This document shows, one piece after another, positions 16,518 to 25,719 of a stretch of DNA of 64,000 nt (position 1 is the first letter of the stretch; the number at the start of each line of letters is the position of its first letter). The stretch is from an uncultured Aquimarina sp. GTDB taxonomy: Bacteria; Bacteroidota; Bacteroidia; Flavobacteriales; Flavobacteriaceae. The stretch covers positions 1 through 64,000 of the forward strand of contig CANNBP010000019.1 of NCBI GenBank assembly GCA_947502885.1, written 5' to 3'. The position numbers and the translations under genes were made by a program. The notes under the pieces are model-generated. The model was not told where the DNA came from. It saw nothing but the letters and a program-made list of their open reading frames with translations, and did no database searches.

Positions 16518-18548
16518 TTAAATAAGTCCGTTATATTTTCGTGCAAACCATTCTAAAGATAACAATAGGACAAGTAGTCCTAAAAGATACTTCCAGTCTA
16601 TTAAAGATACTACACTTTCTTTGGTTTTTTGAATAGTTTGATATCTTTGATCTTCAATAAGTTCTTTAACGAGACCACTTAACTGATCCGAGTAAAACAC
16701 TTTCCCATTAGTATTAGTAGCTAATTGCTTGAGTTTTGTTACATCTGCATTAAGAAATTGTTGCTCGACATTATATTCTAGAATTGAAAAACTTCCTGAT
16801 CTAGTTATATTCTCACCTAATACCATAACCGAATAATCATATTCTCCTGCTTCCAAATTACTTATATCCACTTCGTAAGAATTGTTTCTTAAAAGCATCG
16901 GTATGGTTTGAGTTGCTTTTGTTTTCTTATTTTTAATAACGATTTGCAAACTTCCTCTCCTGTCAAATTCGTAATTCTTTGTAAAATATTCTGCTTTAAC
17001 TGTTATATTCGTATTACCATAGTAAAAAGATTCTGAAAAAGTATTCAATCTACTTTTTCTCTTATTGGACGCAAGGTATTGAATCAATTTACCAAAAAAA
17101 TCATCAAAATCTTCAAAGTTATTTGAGTTCAAATAATTTTGGGCTCTCCATCTCCAAATTCCTTCTCCAAACAATACTGCCTCTCTTTTTTGACCTTCTT
17201 CTATAGTAACTAACAAAGCTTCTTCTGTTTCTATGTTATTTACAGTTCTATATAATAACAGATCATGATTCGATTTCAACCTAATTTCACCAAATGCCCC
17301 TTGTAAAGGTGGATAACTATCAAAACCAATATCTTCTTGAAGAAACACACCATAGTTAGAATTAAATCTAGGTATATAATACTCTGTTTGCCTCGTTATC
17401 TCTTGGGTATATTTATTCTGTGATCTATTAAGAAAATTCCAATCTGTTTTGGTTCCTGTAATTGTAAAATAATTCTTTTCCAAATTTTTTAGCTTATCAT
17501 AAACAGCCTGAAATCTTGTGTTAGGCTGATATAAAATAACTAACTGATAATCCTCAATATCAATTACTTCATTTGGTTTTTTAATCGTAATACTACGTCT
17601 TTCATTACTCTCTACACTCTTCTTTATAGCACCCAAATCAGGGTGAACCATATCACTAACCAAAAGAATATTTGTTTTTTGATCAATTACCTCTACTGCA
17701 AAAGATTTAGTATTATTAACTGTATTTCTTTCATTCGACAATGGGAGAATAATACCAACATATTGATTAACCCCAACCTTATTTGCTGGAAGAGAAAAAT
17801 TAATTACTTTAGAATTATTATCCTTTGAAAAGCTAACAGGCTCTGAAAAAACTACTTTATCCCCTGATTTAACCTGAAAAACAGTACTAGCATCTTCCTC
17901 TCCAGAATAAGTAAGAATTGCTTCTACAGGAAAATTGTTTTTTAAATAAGCATAACGATTTACGTTAAGTTGTTGGACTTTGGTATCAAGTACAGAAATA
18001 GTATCACCCACCATAATAGGATATACCGCTTGTTTGCGTTTTAAACTACTAAACTGATACTCTTTACCATATGTTTGATTACCGTCTGTAATAATTACAG
18101 TAGGTGCAGTTGTATTTTTATAAACTTGATCTAGCTCTTCTAATGCTTTTGAAATATTAGTTTGCTTTTCATTAAAAGTATATGACAATGAATCTTTTAA
18201 TTTTTCTGAAAACGAATAATATTTAATATCAAATCTTTCATCCAAACTTTCATGCTTAGAAATCTGATCAACAATCCCTATTACTTTTTCATCTTCTTGT
18301 AAGTACTTTATTGAAGATGTATTATCCACAGCAATAGCCAATGTCGGTTTTTCTATATAATATGTTTTTTTATTAAAAGTAGGATTAATTAACAATACCA
18401 ATAAAGTAAAAACACTAAGAAAACGTAATAAAGCAAAAAACAGTGTACTTTTCTTTCTGCTTTTTGCTTTATACATATACTGAAATAACGCAATTATAAG
18501 TGCAATTATAAAAGCAACTATGACCAGTAAAACCGTTTGTGTTTGCAT
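16518..18548 (-). CDS. VWA-fold membrane protein, 676 aa
   Basis: Two membrane segments at the N-terminus (about residues 5-25 and 38-58) and one at the C-terminus (about 652-670) enclose a large extracytoplasmic part. A von Willebrand A-like domain begins near residue 70 with the MIDAS sequence DNTSS (D75) and continues with ITDGNQ near 155. Beta-sandwich-like sequence fills the rest. The layout resembles BatA/BatB-related or glutamine amidotransferase-like membrane proteins common in Bacteroidota, but no cysteine nucleophile or amidotransferase motif is evident to me. It is upstream of and probably cotranscribed with the prohibitin-like gene. Function unknown; a scaffold role in a membrane complex is inference. 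Confidence 0.8.
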   Translation of the reverse strand: MQTQTVLLVIVAFIIALIIALFQYMYKAKSRKKSTLFFALLRFLSVFTLLVLLINPTFNKKTYYIEKPTLAIAVDNTSSIKYLQEDEKVIGIVDQISKHESLDERFDIKYYSFSEKLKDSLSYTFNEKQTNISKALEELDQVYKNTTAPTVIITDGNQTYGKEYQFSSLKRKQAVYPIMVGDTISVLDTKVQQLNVNRYAYLKNNFPVEAILTYSGEEDASTVFQVKSGDKVVFSEPVSFSKDNNSKVINFSLPANKVGVNQYVGIILPLSNERNTVNNTKSFAVEVIDQKTNILLVSDMVHPDLGAIKKSVESNERRSITIKKPNEVIDIEDYQLVILYQPNTRFQAVYDKLKNLEKNYFTITGTKTDWNFLNRSQNKYTQEITRQTEYYIPRFNSNYGVFLQEDIGFDSYPPLQGAFGEIRLKSNHDLLLYRTVNNIETEEALLVTIEEGQKREAVLFGEGIWRWRAQNYLNSNNFEDFDDFFGKLIQYLASNKRKSRLNTFSESFYYGNTNITVKAEYFTKNYEFDRRGSLQIVIKNKKTKATQTIPMLLRNNSYEVDISNLEAGEYDYSVMVLGENITRSGSFSILEYNVEQQFLNADVTKLKQLATNTNGKVFYSDQLSGLVKELIEDQRYQTIQKTKESVVSLIDWKYLLGLLVLLLSLEWFARKYNGLI

Positions 18549-18628
18549 GTTTTGAAGTTAGTAGTAAGAAATATAAAGTAAAGCCCATAAAACGCTACAA
18601 CCCTTTATTTCTCTACTCAGTACATATT

Positions 18629-19375
18629 TTATGTTAACATCCCACCATCTACATTAATTACTTGCCCTGTAATATATGCACTTAAATCACTAGCTAAAAA
18701 AAGACATGTATTCGCTATATCTTCTGGACTACCTCCTCTTTTCAAAGGAATTGCGTTACGCCAACCATCAACAACTTTATCATCAAGTTTTTCTGTCATT
18801 TCTGTTTCAATAAAACCAGGAGCAACAACATTGCTTCTTATGTTTCGAGAACCAAGTTCTAAAGCAACAGATTTTGAAAATCCTATAATACCTGCTTTAG
18901 AAGCTGCATAATTTGCCTGACCTGCATTACCCTTTACACCAACTACAGAACTCATGTTTATAATACTACCTTTACGTTGCTTCAACATGGTTCTTTGCAC
19001 GGCTTTGGTCATATTAAAAACACTTTTTAAGTTTACTTCAATAACCTTATCAAAATCTTCTTCACCCATTCTCATCAAAAGGTTATCTTTTGTAATACCT
19101 GCATTATTTACCAAAATATCAATACTTCCAAATGTTTTGATAACATCAGCAATCAAGTCCTGTGCTTGCTCATAACTTGCTGCATTACTTTGATACCCTT
19201 TAGCCTTAATACCTTTATCGTTTAATTCTTTTTCTAATTGATTAGCCGCTTCAACAGACGAACTATATGTAAATGCAACATTAGCACCTTGTTGTGCAAA
19301 AACTTCTGCTATACCTTTTCCAATACCACGAGTAGCCCCTGTGATAATAGCTGTTTTACCTTGTAAAAGATTCAT
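18629..19375 (-). CDS. fabG: 3-oxoacyl-[acyl-carrier-protein] reductase FabG
   Basis: 248 residues, standard FabG length. The short-chain dehydrogenase signature is complete: NADP-binding TGATRGIGKGIA near residue 13, NNAG near 90, catalytic Ser in NMSSVVG near 142 and YAASK near 155. C-terminal ITGQVINVDGGM is typical of FabG. It reduces 3-oxoacyl-ACP to 3-hydroxyacyl-ACP in the elongation cycle of type II fatty acid synthesis in the cytoplasm. It is transcribed alone from a promoter box at 19432-19439, just after the terminator of the M16 gene. Other SDR enzymes share this fold, but the sequence fits FabG well. Confidence 0.93.
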   Translation of the reverse strand: MNLLQGKTAIITGATRGIGKGIAEVFAQQGANVAFTYSSSVEAANQLEKELNDKGIKAKGYQSNAASYEQAQDLIADVIKTFGSIDILVNNAGITKDNLLMRMGEEDFDKVIEVNLKSVFNMTKAVQRTMLKQRKGSIINMSSVVGVKGNAGQANYAASKAGIIGFSKSVALELGSRNIRSNVVAPGFIETEMTEKLDDKVVDGWRNAIPLKRGGSPEDIANTCLFLASDLSAYITGQVINVDGGMLT

Positions 19376-19396
19376 TCTTATTATTTAGATTGTTTT

Positions 19397-19408
19397 GGTA
19401 TATATACC
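19397..19408. promoter_or_regulatory. Perfect 12-bp palindrome in the fabG leader
   Basis: GGTATATATACC lies between the fabG -7 box and its start codon, 22 bp from the ATG. It could be an operator for a fatty acid or other regulator, or chance in AT-rich DNA. Confidence 0.3.
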
Positions 19409-19431
19409 TTTTATATTTTGAAATGTGATTT

Positions 19432-19462
19432 CAAATATAAGAATTACAAATAGGTCTTCAAC
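19432..19462 (-). promoter_or_regulatory. fabG promoter (GTTG, 19 nt, TATATTTG)
   Basis: On the minus strand a perfect -7 box TATATTTG (19439-19432) is preceded after exactly 19 nt by GTTG (19462-19459), close to the -33 element TTTG. This gives a leader of about 50 nt before the ATG at 19375. It starts 1 nt after the neighbouring terminator stem. Confidence 0.65.
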
Positions 19463-19463
19463 A

Positions 19464-19493
19464 ATAAACCCCATGATTTCTCATGGGGTTTAT
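19464..19493 (-). terminator. Terminator after the M16 peptidase gene
   Basis: Stem ATAAACCCCATGA / TCATGGGGTTTAT with a 4-nt loop, 23 nt after the stop at 19516. The T tract is short, so it may be imperfect. Confidence 0.8.
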
Positions 19494-19515
19494 AAACAAA
19501 TGATTGTTTATTAAT

Positions 19516-22503
19516 CTACATCTTTATATCTTCTTTTTTCTTTTCGTAATTAAATAGATAATCAACATCCATTTCTTTTACATCTCCTAATTTAGATAAG
19601 GCCTTCATATCAACATCTTTCTTATTACCAATAACCATAATATTATAGTTTTCTCCTTTAATATTCTCATTAAAAAATACTTTAAGATCTTCCATAGTCA
19701 TACCTTTTATAGTTTCGTACATTTCTTTACGATTATCATTATCTATACCTCTTTTCTTTAACCCTTCATATGACCAGAAAATATTAGACTTTGTGATACG
19801 TTCGGCTGCAATCTTTTTTAAGGCCGCTTCTTTAGCGCCATTAAACTGTTTTTCTGCTTCTGGCATATCTGTAAGTAATTCCATCATTGCATCTACTGCT
19901 TGAGGTAATTTATTAGCCTGTGTACCAACATATGCAAATAGATAATTTGGATCCCCTTTCTTACGGGCATTGTTATATCCGGCATATGCAGAATAAGCCA
20001 ATGACTTAGACTCTCTTATTTCTTGAAATACAATAGAAGACATACTACCTCCAAAATACTCATTAAACAAACTCGCTTGGGCTATTTTTTTAGGATCAAA
20101 CTCTTCTCCTTTGGCTAAGAAAAGTAATTCACTTTGTACCATATCATAATCAACAAAATACACATTACCGCCTGTTTCTTTTTCAACATATTCCATTTTT
20201 TCTGGATATGCTTTTAAATCATCACTCAACTTATGGTTCTTATCTAAAGAAGCTATTGCATTATCCACATCTTTACCATAATAAAATATACGCTGCTTGT
20301 AATTACGTAATTCTTTAATGATATCAACCAATTCTTGCGGATCAATTGATTGTAGCTCATTTATAGTATAAATATTTCGTAAAGGTGAATTTTCTCCATA
20401 TTTCCCATAATTCATAAGTCCTCTCCAAAGAATATTTCCTTTTTGCGTTTTTCCATCTTGCCTTCCTTTAGCAATTTTATCTACATATTTTAAATATGTT
20501 TCTTGATTAGGAACTGCGTTTGACCATAATTGTTCTAACAAAATTAAACCTGCATCCAAGTTTTCTTTTAATCCAGAAATACCTACATACGTTTTATCTG
20601 CACCGGCACTTACATAATAGTCTATTCCTATTTTATAAAATTCTTTCTTCAATTCATCTGGAGAATACTTATCTGTACCAAGATAATTTAAATACCCTGC
20701 TGCTAATGAAGCTTTTCTATCATTATCTTTACCCATATCAAAAATGATATTAAGGTCGAAAAGGTCATTGTTTGGATTATCGATATATGAAACCTCTAAT
20801 CCACTATTCGTTTTTGTCTTTTTTATTGCTGATTTATAATCTATATATTTTGGCTGTAACAAAGGAGTTTCAATCTTATCAAAGTTCTTAAGAAACTCTG
20901 ATTGCTTATCTCTATTTACGGCAACTGGAGTTATCCCAGGGTTCTCAACTTTTACAATATTCTTATCCTCTCCTTTACGCTTATAAACAACAACATAATT
21001 ATCTTTATAAAACGAATTTGCAAAATCAACAACCTCCTGTTTTGTGATCTTTTTCAATTCATCTAAAAACTCTACTTTATCTTTCCAATTTTGACGGTGA
21101 ATAAATGCATTATAATATGCTGATGCAACTGATGTACTACTCTCATACCCTTGAGTTTGAGATAACTTCAAATCATTTATTACTGCTGACAACATCCACT
21201 CATCAAACTCTCCCTTTTTTAATTTTTCAATTTCAGTTAAAATTAAATCTTTTACTTCATCTAATGTTTGCCCCTCTTTGGGAGAACCATAAAACTGGTG
21301 ATAACCATAATCATTTAAAAACTGTGGAGAACACCCCGCACTTTGCACTATTTGCTTCTGATTAAGATTTAGGTCAATTAAACCCGCCTTACCATTAGCC
21401 AACAACATATCTGCCATAGTAAGCAATTTCTCTTCTTTAGTCCCAATTGCTTCAGAACGAAAAGCTACGGTAACATTTTCTGCTGTAGGACCAAAAACCT
21501 CTTTAATAACTGGACTTGCAATTGGAGTTTCTTTTGGTAAAACAGGATGTTGAACTTCTTTTTTAACAAAACCACCAAATTCTTTATTTACTTTTTGAAT
21601 TGTTTGATCAAAATCTAAATCTCCAACCAAAACAACTGCCATATTATTAGGTACATAATATTTATCAAAATAGTTATGTATAGCTACCATTGAAGGATTT
21701 TTAAGATGCTCTGATGTTCCAATTGTGCTCTGTTGCCCATATGGGTGATTCGGGAACAATCCTTCTAACATTGCTGCATAAACCTTTCTAAAATCGTTAT
21801 CTTGACCTCTATTAAACTCTTCATAAACCGCCTCTAACTCTGTATGAAACAAACGTAAAACCAATTGACCAAAACGCTCTCCCTCTAATTTTAACCACTT
21901 ATCTAATTCGTTGGCTGGTATTTTGTTTTTATATACCGTTTCTTCTACCCATGTATGCGCATTAGTCCCCTCGGCCCCTAACGAACTTGTCATTTTATCA
22001 TACTCATTAGAAATAGAAATCTTTGAGGCTTCTTGTGAAACTTCGTCTATTTTTTTATAAATCTCTTTTTTCTTAGCAGGATCAGTTTCCGCTTTATGCT
22101 CTTCATATAAATCCGAAATTTGCTTTAACAGTACTTTTTCTTTTTCAAAATCTTGCGTCCCTATTTCATCTGTCCCCTTAAACAACATATGTTCTAAATA
22201 GTGTGCTAGACCAGTACTCTCTTTAGGGTCATAATTAGAACCTGCTCTAACTGCTATATATGTTTGAATTTTAGGTTCCTCTTCATTCTTAGCCAAATAC
22301 ACTTTCAATCCGTTTTGCAAAGTATATAATCTAAGACCAGTTGGATCATTGGTAACCGTCTCATAATTAAATCCAGAAGCATCTGTATGCTGTTCTGTTT
22401 TAATTTCCTGAGCATCGGTTACAGACTCTTGATTAGACGATTGTTTACAATTACTAAGACCAATAATCATTAGTAACAATAAGCTTGCTTTAATTAATTT
22501 CAT
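19516..22503 (-). CDS. M16 (insulinase/pitrilysin-type) zinc peptidase lipoprotein, 995 aa
   Basis: Start ATG 22503 is chosen because it begins the lipoprotein signal MKLIKASLLLL with lipobox LSNC; an upstream in-frame GTG would put 14 polar residues in front. The inverted zinc motif HYLEH (H101, H105) is followed about 75 residues on by the third ligand region EAVYEEFNRGQD. Two M16 halves are present: active N-terminal (about 60-480) and non-catalytic C-terminal (about 520-980, with the substrate-binding R/Y segment SSIVFQEIRESKSLAYSAY). The lipobox and absence of further membrane segments place it in the periplasm or on the outer membrane. Family knowledge: degrades peptides enclosed in the clamshell chamber. 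Monocistronic with its own terminator. Confidence 0.92.
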   Translation of the reverse strand: MKLIKASLLLLMIIGLSNCKQSSNQESVTDAQEIKTEQHTDASGFNYETVTNDPTGLRLYTLQNGLKVYLAKNEEEPKIQTYIAVRAGSNYDPKESTGLAHYLEHMLFKGTDEIGTQDFEKEKVLLKQISDLYEEHKAETDPAKKKEIYKKIDEVSQEASKISISNEYDKMTSSLGAEGTNAHTWVEETVYKNKIPANELDKWLKLEGERFGQLVLRLFHTELEAVYEEFNRGQDNDFRKVYAAMLEGLFPNHPYGQQSTIGTSEHLKNPSMVAIHNYFDKYYVPNNMAVVLVGDLDFDQTIQKVNKEFGGFVKKEVQHPVLPKETPIASPVIKEVFGPTAENVTVAFRSEAIGTKEEKLLTMADMLLANGKAGLIDLNLNQKQIVQSAGCSPQFLNDYGYHQFYGSPKEGQTLDEVKDLILTEIEKLKKGEFDEWMLSAVINDLKLSQTQGYESSTSVASAYYNAFIHRQNWKDKVEFLDELKKITKQEVVDFANSFYKDNYVVVYKRKGEDKNIVKVENPGITPVAVNRDKQSEFLKNFDKIETPLLQPKYIDYKSAIKKTKTNSGLEVSYIDNPNNDLFDLNIIFDMGKDNDRKASLAAGYLNYLGTDKYSPDELKKEFYKIGIDYYVSAGADKTYVGISGLKENLDAGLILLEQLWSNAVPNQETYLKYVDKIAKGRQDGKTQKGNILWRGLMNYGKYGENSPLRNIYTINELQSIDPQELVDIIKELRNYKQRIFYYGKDVDNAIASLDKNHKLSDDLKAYPEKMEYVEKETGGNVYFVDYDMVQSELLFLAKGEEFDPKKIAQASLFNEYFGGSMSSIVFQEIRESKSLAYSAYAGYNNARKKGDPNYLFAYVGTQANKLPQAVDAMMELLTDMPEAEKQFNGAKEAALKKIAAERITKSNIFWSYEGLKKRGIDNDNRKEMYETIKGMTMEDLKVFFNENIKGENYNIMVIGNKKDVDMKALSKLGDVKEMDVDYLFNYEKKKEDIKM

Positions 22504-22651
22504 AAGTTTTATTCTGTTTAGAAATGATGAATAGCATCTTACCACAAGATGCCATTTACAATTTATGTTCTAATGATACGCTTTGTTACTATAATTGTTA
22601 CAGATTTTAAGTCTATTTTAACATAAAGAACAGCAAATAGAAGCACAAAAA

Positions 22652-22681
22652 AAGCCTCATGAAAATAAATTCATGAGGCTT
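22652..22681 (-). terminator. Rho-independent terminator after sucD
   Basis: A 12-bp stem AAGCCTCATGAA / TTCATGAGGCTT with a 6-nt loop is followed by a T run on the minus strand, about 26 nt after the stop of sucD. It ends the long lipid A/efp/sucD gene series. Confidence 0.92.
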
Positions 22682-22707
22682 CTTATATTCGTTATACTAC
22701 TTAAATA

Positions 22708-23592
22708 CTATCCAGCAACTTGTGTTAGTACTTCAGCAACTTTTTTACCAATCTCTGCAGGAGAATCTACTACATGAATACCACACTCTCTCATAATTGC
22801 CTTTTTTGCAGCAGCAGTATCTTCACTACCACCAACTATAGCTCCAGCGTGTCCCATTGTTCTACCTGCCGGTGCTGTTTCACCAGCAATAAAACCAACA
22901 ACAGGTTTAGATGTTCCACTTTCTTTTACCCATTTTGCAGCATCAGCTTCCAATTGTCCTCCAATTTCACCAATCATTACCACACATTCTGTCTCTGGGT
23001 CATTCACTAATAATTCTACAGCTTCTTTTGTAGTTGTTCCTATAATTGGATCTCCTCCAATTCCGATAGCCGTTGTAATACCTAATCCTTGCTTCACAAC
23101 CTGATCAGCAGCTTCATATGTCAATGTTCCTGACTTAGAAACAATACCAACATTTCCTTTTTTAAACACAAAACCTGGCATAATACCAACTTTAGCCTCT
23201 CCTGGTGTAATTACTCCCGGACAGTTAGGACCAATCAATCTACAATCCTTACCTGCTATATAATTAGAAGCAGTTATCATATCTGCTACTGGTATACCTT
23301 CTGTTATCGTTATAATTACTTTTATTCCTGCGTCTGCAGCTTCCATAATCGCATCTGCAGCAAAGGCTGGTGGCACAAAAATAATTGTTGTGTCTGCTTC
23401 TACTTCTCTTACAGCATCTTCAACAGTATTGAAAACAGGCTTATCTAAATGAGTTTGTCCTCCTTTTCCTGGAGTAACTCCTCCAACAATGTTTGTACCA
23501 TATTCAATCATCTGACCAGCATGAAAAGTACCTTCACTACCAGTAAACCCTTGTACAATAATTTTTGAATTTTTATTAACTAAAACACTCAT
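22708..23592 (-). CDS. sucD: Succinate-CoA ligase (ADP-forming) subunit alpha
   Basis: 294 residues, close to the usual 288-290. CoA-binding N-terminal half (VQGFTGSEGTFHA, GGVTPGKGG, GPNCPGVITPGE) and the C-terminal ligase half with the phosphohistidine region GHAGAIVGG near residue 248 are intact. It forms a heterodimer with SucC to interconvert succinyl-CoA and succinate in the TCA cycle with nucleotide phosphorylation. No sucC is nearby. The gene lies 188 bp downstream of a SnoaL-like gene at the end of the lipid A cluster, an arrangement I associate with flavobacteria. The strong terminator follows. Confidence 0.96.
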   Translation of the reverse strand: MSVLVNKNSKIIVQGFTGSEGTFHAGQMIEYGTNIVGGVTPGKGGQTHLDKPVFNTVEDAVREVEADTTIIFVPPAFAADAIMEAADAGIKVIITITEGIPVADMITASNYIAGKDCRLIGPNCPGVITPGEAKVGIMPGFVFKKGNVGIVSKSGTLTYEAADQVVKQGLGITTAIGIGGDPIIGTTTKEAVELLVNDPETECVVMIGEIGGQLEADAAKWVKESGTSKPVVGFIAGETAPAGRTMGHAGAIVGGSEDTAAAKKAIMRECGIHVVDSPAEIGKKVAEVLTQVAG

Positions 23593-23780
23593 TGCGTTAT
23601 GATTTTTTATTTTTTAAAAGAGTTCCAAAAGTAAGCTTTTGAACACTATGATTAAAACAAAAATGAAAAATATTTTCTTGTTTCTTATTTTTTTTATCGG
23701 ACAACAAATAATATTCAAAAAAATAGTTCGGCACGAAGAAATATCAAACAAATTCTACTTTCCAAACTACTTTACTCTCT

Positions 23781-24140
23781 TTAACTTATCTGATACCCTC
23801 TATACAACTTATTATCTTTTAACTCCCAAATGGTTATAAAATGAGCAAAATACTCTTCTTTATCTGGATTTTCAATAGTTGCTACATAATATGTACAACG
23901 TATTGTAACCGAATCATTTTCTGCCAAAAGATGACTAATTTCACATCTTAATGATTCAAAAGAAGTCGACATACCTTTAAACATTGAAATGATCTCATTA
24001 TAATCCTTTTTTAAAAAGCCAAAACTACTATTCCAATCTAACTGAATATCAGAATGCAAATAGTTTTTAAGCTCATCAAGATTATGTATTAGATCCACCT
24101 CATAAGCAGATCTCACCACTTCTTTGGCCGTATTACTCAT
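23781..24140 (-). CDS. SnoaL/NTF2-like small protein, 119 aa
   Basis: A small single-domain protein (MSNTAKEVVR ... YRGYQIS) with the helix-then-sheet pattern of the NTF2-like fold: an N-terminal helix with YEVDLIHNLDELKNYLHSD, then strands RCTYYVATI and FAHFITIWEL. It has no signal peptide. Its ATG overlaps the end of the upstream lpxD-like gene by 8 bp, which indicates translational coupling and possibly a shared pathway. NTF2-like proteins include cyclases, isomerases and ligand-binding proteins; no catalytic residue set can be assigned, so the function is open. Confidence 0.75.
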   Translation of the reverse strand: MSNTAKEVVRSAYEVDLIHNLDELKNYLHSDIQLDWNSSFGFLKKDYNEIISMFKGMSTSFESLRCEISHLLAENDSVTIRCTYYVATIENPDKEEYFAHFITIWELKDNKLYRGYQIS

Positions 24141-25071
24141 GTTTCTTCATTTTTTCAATTAAATCAGGAACCTGTCTAATTGCAGCAATTTCTTTATATT
24201 TTTTTCTAAAATCATCGGCAGGAGTACCAAAATAACTCTTATTAGCATCTAGCGATTTACTCACTCCCGATTGTGCAGAAATCACAGCTTTGGTTCCTAT
24301 CGTAATTGCACTGGTAATACCAACTTGCCCCCATATTGTAACTTCATCCTCTATAACTACACAACCTGAAATACCTACTTGAGATGCTATTAAGCATTTT
24401 TTTCCTATCACTGTATCATGTCCAATATGAACCTGATTATCTATTTTAGTTCCCTCTTTAACAATTGTATCACCTGTTACTCCTTTATCTATTGTACAAG
24501 AAGCTCCAATATCAACATTACTTTCTATTACAACTCTACCACCTGAAAGCAGTTTATCAAATCCTTCTGGTCTATTCTTATAATAAAAAGCATCCGCTCC
24601 TAAAACAGACCCAGAATGAATAGTTACATTATCACCTATCACAGTATTATCATAAATACTTACATTGGCATGAATTGTACAATTATCACCAATACTCACA
24701 TTGTTACCAACAAAACTGCCTGGTTGAACAACACTATTCCTACCAATACTAGAAGTATTCGAAACTAAAGAATTTGCTTTTTCAAAAGGTTTAAAATACT
24801 CGGTAAGTTTGTTAAAATCTCTAAATGGATCGTCTGAAACTAATAATGCCTTCCCCTCTGGACAATCAACATCTTTATTAATCAAAATAACCGTTGCTGC
24901 ACTATGTAAAGCCTTATCATAGTACTTTGGGTGATCAACAAAAACTATATCTCCAGGGGTAACCACATGAATTTCATTCATACCTAAAACAGGAAAATCA
25001 TCTTCTCCTACGTATTGAGCAGATATAATAGTGGCTATTTGTTTTAAAGTATGTGGCTGAGGAAATTTCAT
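24133..25071 (-). CDS. LpxD-like hexapeptide-repeat acyltransferase (second LpxD paralogue), 312 aa
   Basis: An N-terminal uridine-binding-like domain (about 1-100, with VTPGDIVFVDHPKY) and a left-handed beta-helix (about 105-290) of hexapeptide repeats match the LpxD plan. The catalytic-His region is VHIGHDTVIG near residue 213. It is shorter than the canonical LpxD at 27980-29008 (342 aa) and the two are clearly diverged. LpxD adds the second acyl chain to UDP-3-O-acyl-glucosamine in lipid A synthesis; this paralogue may acylate a different sugar nucleotide, which is inference. It lies 27 bp downstream of efp and overlaps the SnoaL-like gene by 8 bp. Confidence 0.85.
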   Translation of the reverse strand: MKFPQPHTLKQIATIISAQYVGEDDFPVLGMNEIHVVTPGDIVFVDHPKYYDKALHSAATVILINKDVDCPEGKALLVSDDPFRDFNKLTEYFKPFEKANSLVSNTSSIGRNSVVQPGSFVGNNVSIGDNCTIHANVSIYDNTVIGDNVTIHSGSVLGADAFYYKNRPEGFDKLLSGGRVVIESNVDIGASCTIDKGVTGDTIVKEGTKIDNQVHIGHDTVIGKKCLIASQVGISGCVVIEDEVTIWGQVGITSAITIGTKAVISAQSGVSKSLDANKSYFGTPADDFRKKYKEIAAIRQVPDLIEKMKKHE

Positions 25072-25098
25072 TATCTATCTTTATCAAAGAGTACTACT

Positions 25099-25665
25099 CT
25101 ACTCTTTTATTCTTTCTTTATATGTACCTTTCTCAGTCTCTACCTTAATCTTATCTCCTTCATTTATAAAAAGAGGAACCATAACTTCTGCTCCAGTTTC
25201 TACTGTTGCAGGTTTTGTTGCATTTGTAGCTGTGTTCCCTTTAATCCCTGGTTCTGTAGCCGTTACCTCTAATATTACACTTGCAGGCATTTCTACTGAA
25301 AGAGGCATCTGATCTTCAGAATTAATAATAACGGTTACCACTTCACCTTCTTTCAACAAGCCGGGAGCATCTAATGAAGATTTTTCTAAAGTGATTTGAT
25401 TATAATCTTCTGTATTCATAAAATGATGAGTATCACCTTCTGCATACAAAAACTGAAATTTATGAGTCTCAACACGTACATCTTCAATTTTATGTCCTGC
25501 AGAAAAAGTATTATCAATAACTTTTCCGGTAGTAACACTTTTTAGTTTTGTTCTAACAAAGGCAGGTCCTTTACCTGGTTTTACATGTAAAAACTCTATA
25601 ATTTTATAAATGTCATGATTATATTTAATACATAATCCATTTCTGATATCACTTGTACTTGCCAT
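25099..25665 (-). CDS. efp: Translation elongation factor P
   Basis: 188 residues, the normal EF-P length, with KOW-like, central OB and C-terminal OB domains. The loop that contacts the peptidyl-transferase centre reads KPGKGPAF with lysine 32 at the modifiable position. EF-P relieves ribosome stalling at consecutive prolines. It is embedded between lpxA and the second lpxD-like gene, 54 and 27 bp from its neighbours, so it is probably cotranscribed with lipid A genes. No EpmA-type modification gene is in the window. Start ATG 25665 agrees with the family N-terminus (MASTSDIRNG). Confidence 0.96.
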   Translation of the reverse strand: MASTSDIRNGLCIKYNHDIYKIIEFLHVKPGKGPAFVRTKLKSVTTGKVIDNTFSAGHKIEDVRVETHKFQFLYAEGDTHHFMNTEDYNQITLEKSSLDAPGLLKEGEVVTVIINSEDQMPLSVEMPASVILEVTATEPGIKGNTATNATKPATVETGAEVMVPLFINEGDKIKVETEKGTYKERIKE

Positions 25666-25719
25666 TATTTCTTATTCTTTAATTTCTAATTATTAACAAA
25701 CTATGTCTATAAACTAGTT

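Noticed and set aside
23639..23839. Plus-strand ORF of 66 codons between sucD and the SnoaL-like gene
   Set aside because: Very Phe/Ile/Lys-rich translation, its 3' part is antisense to the SnoaL-like gene, there is no promoter box, and it has no family resemblance.
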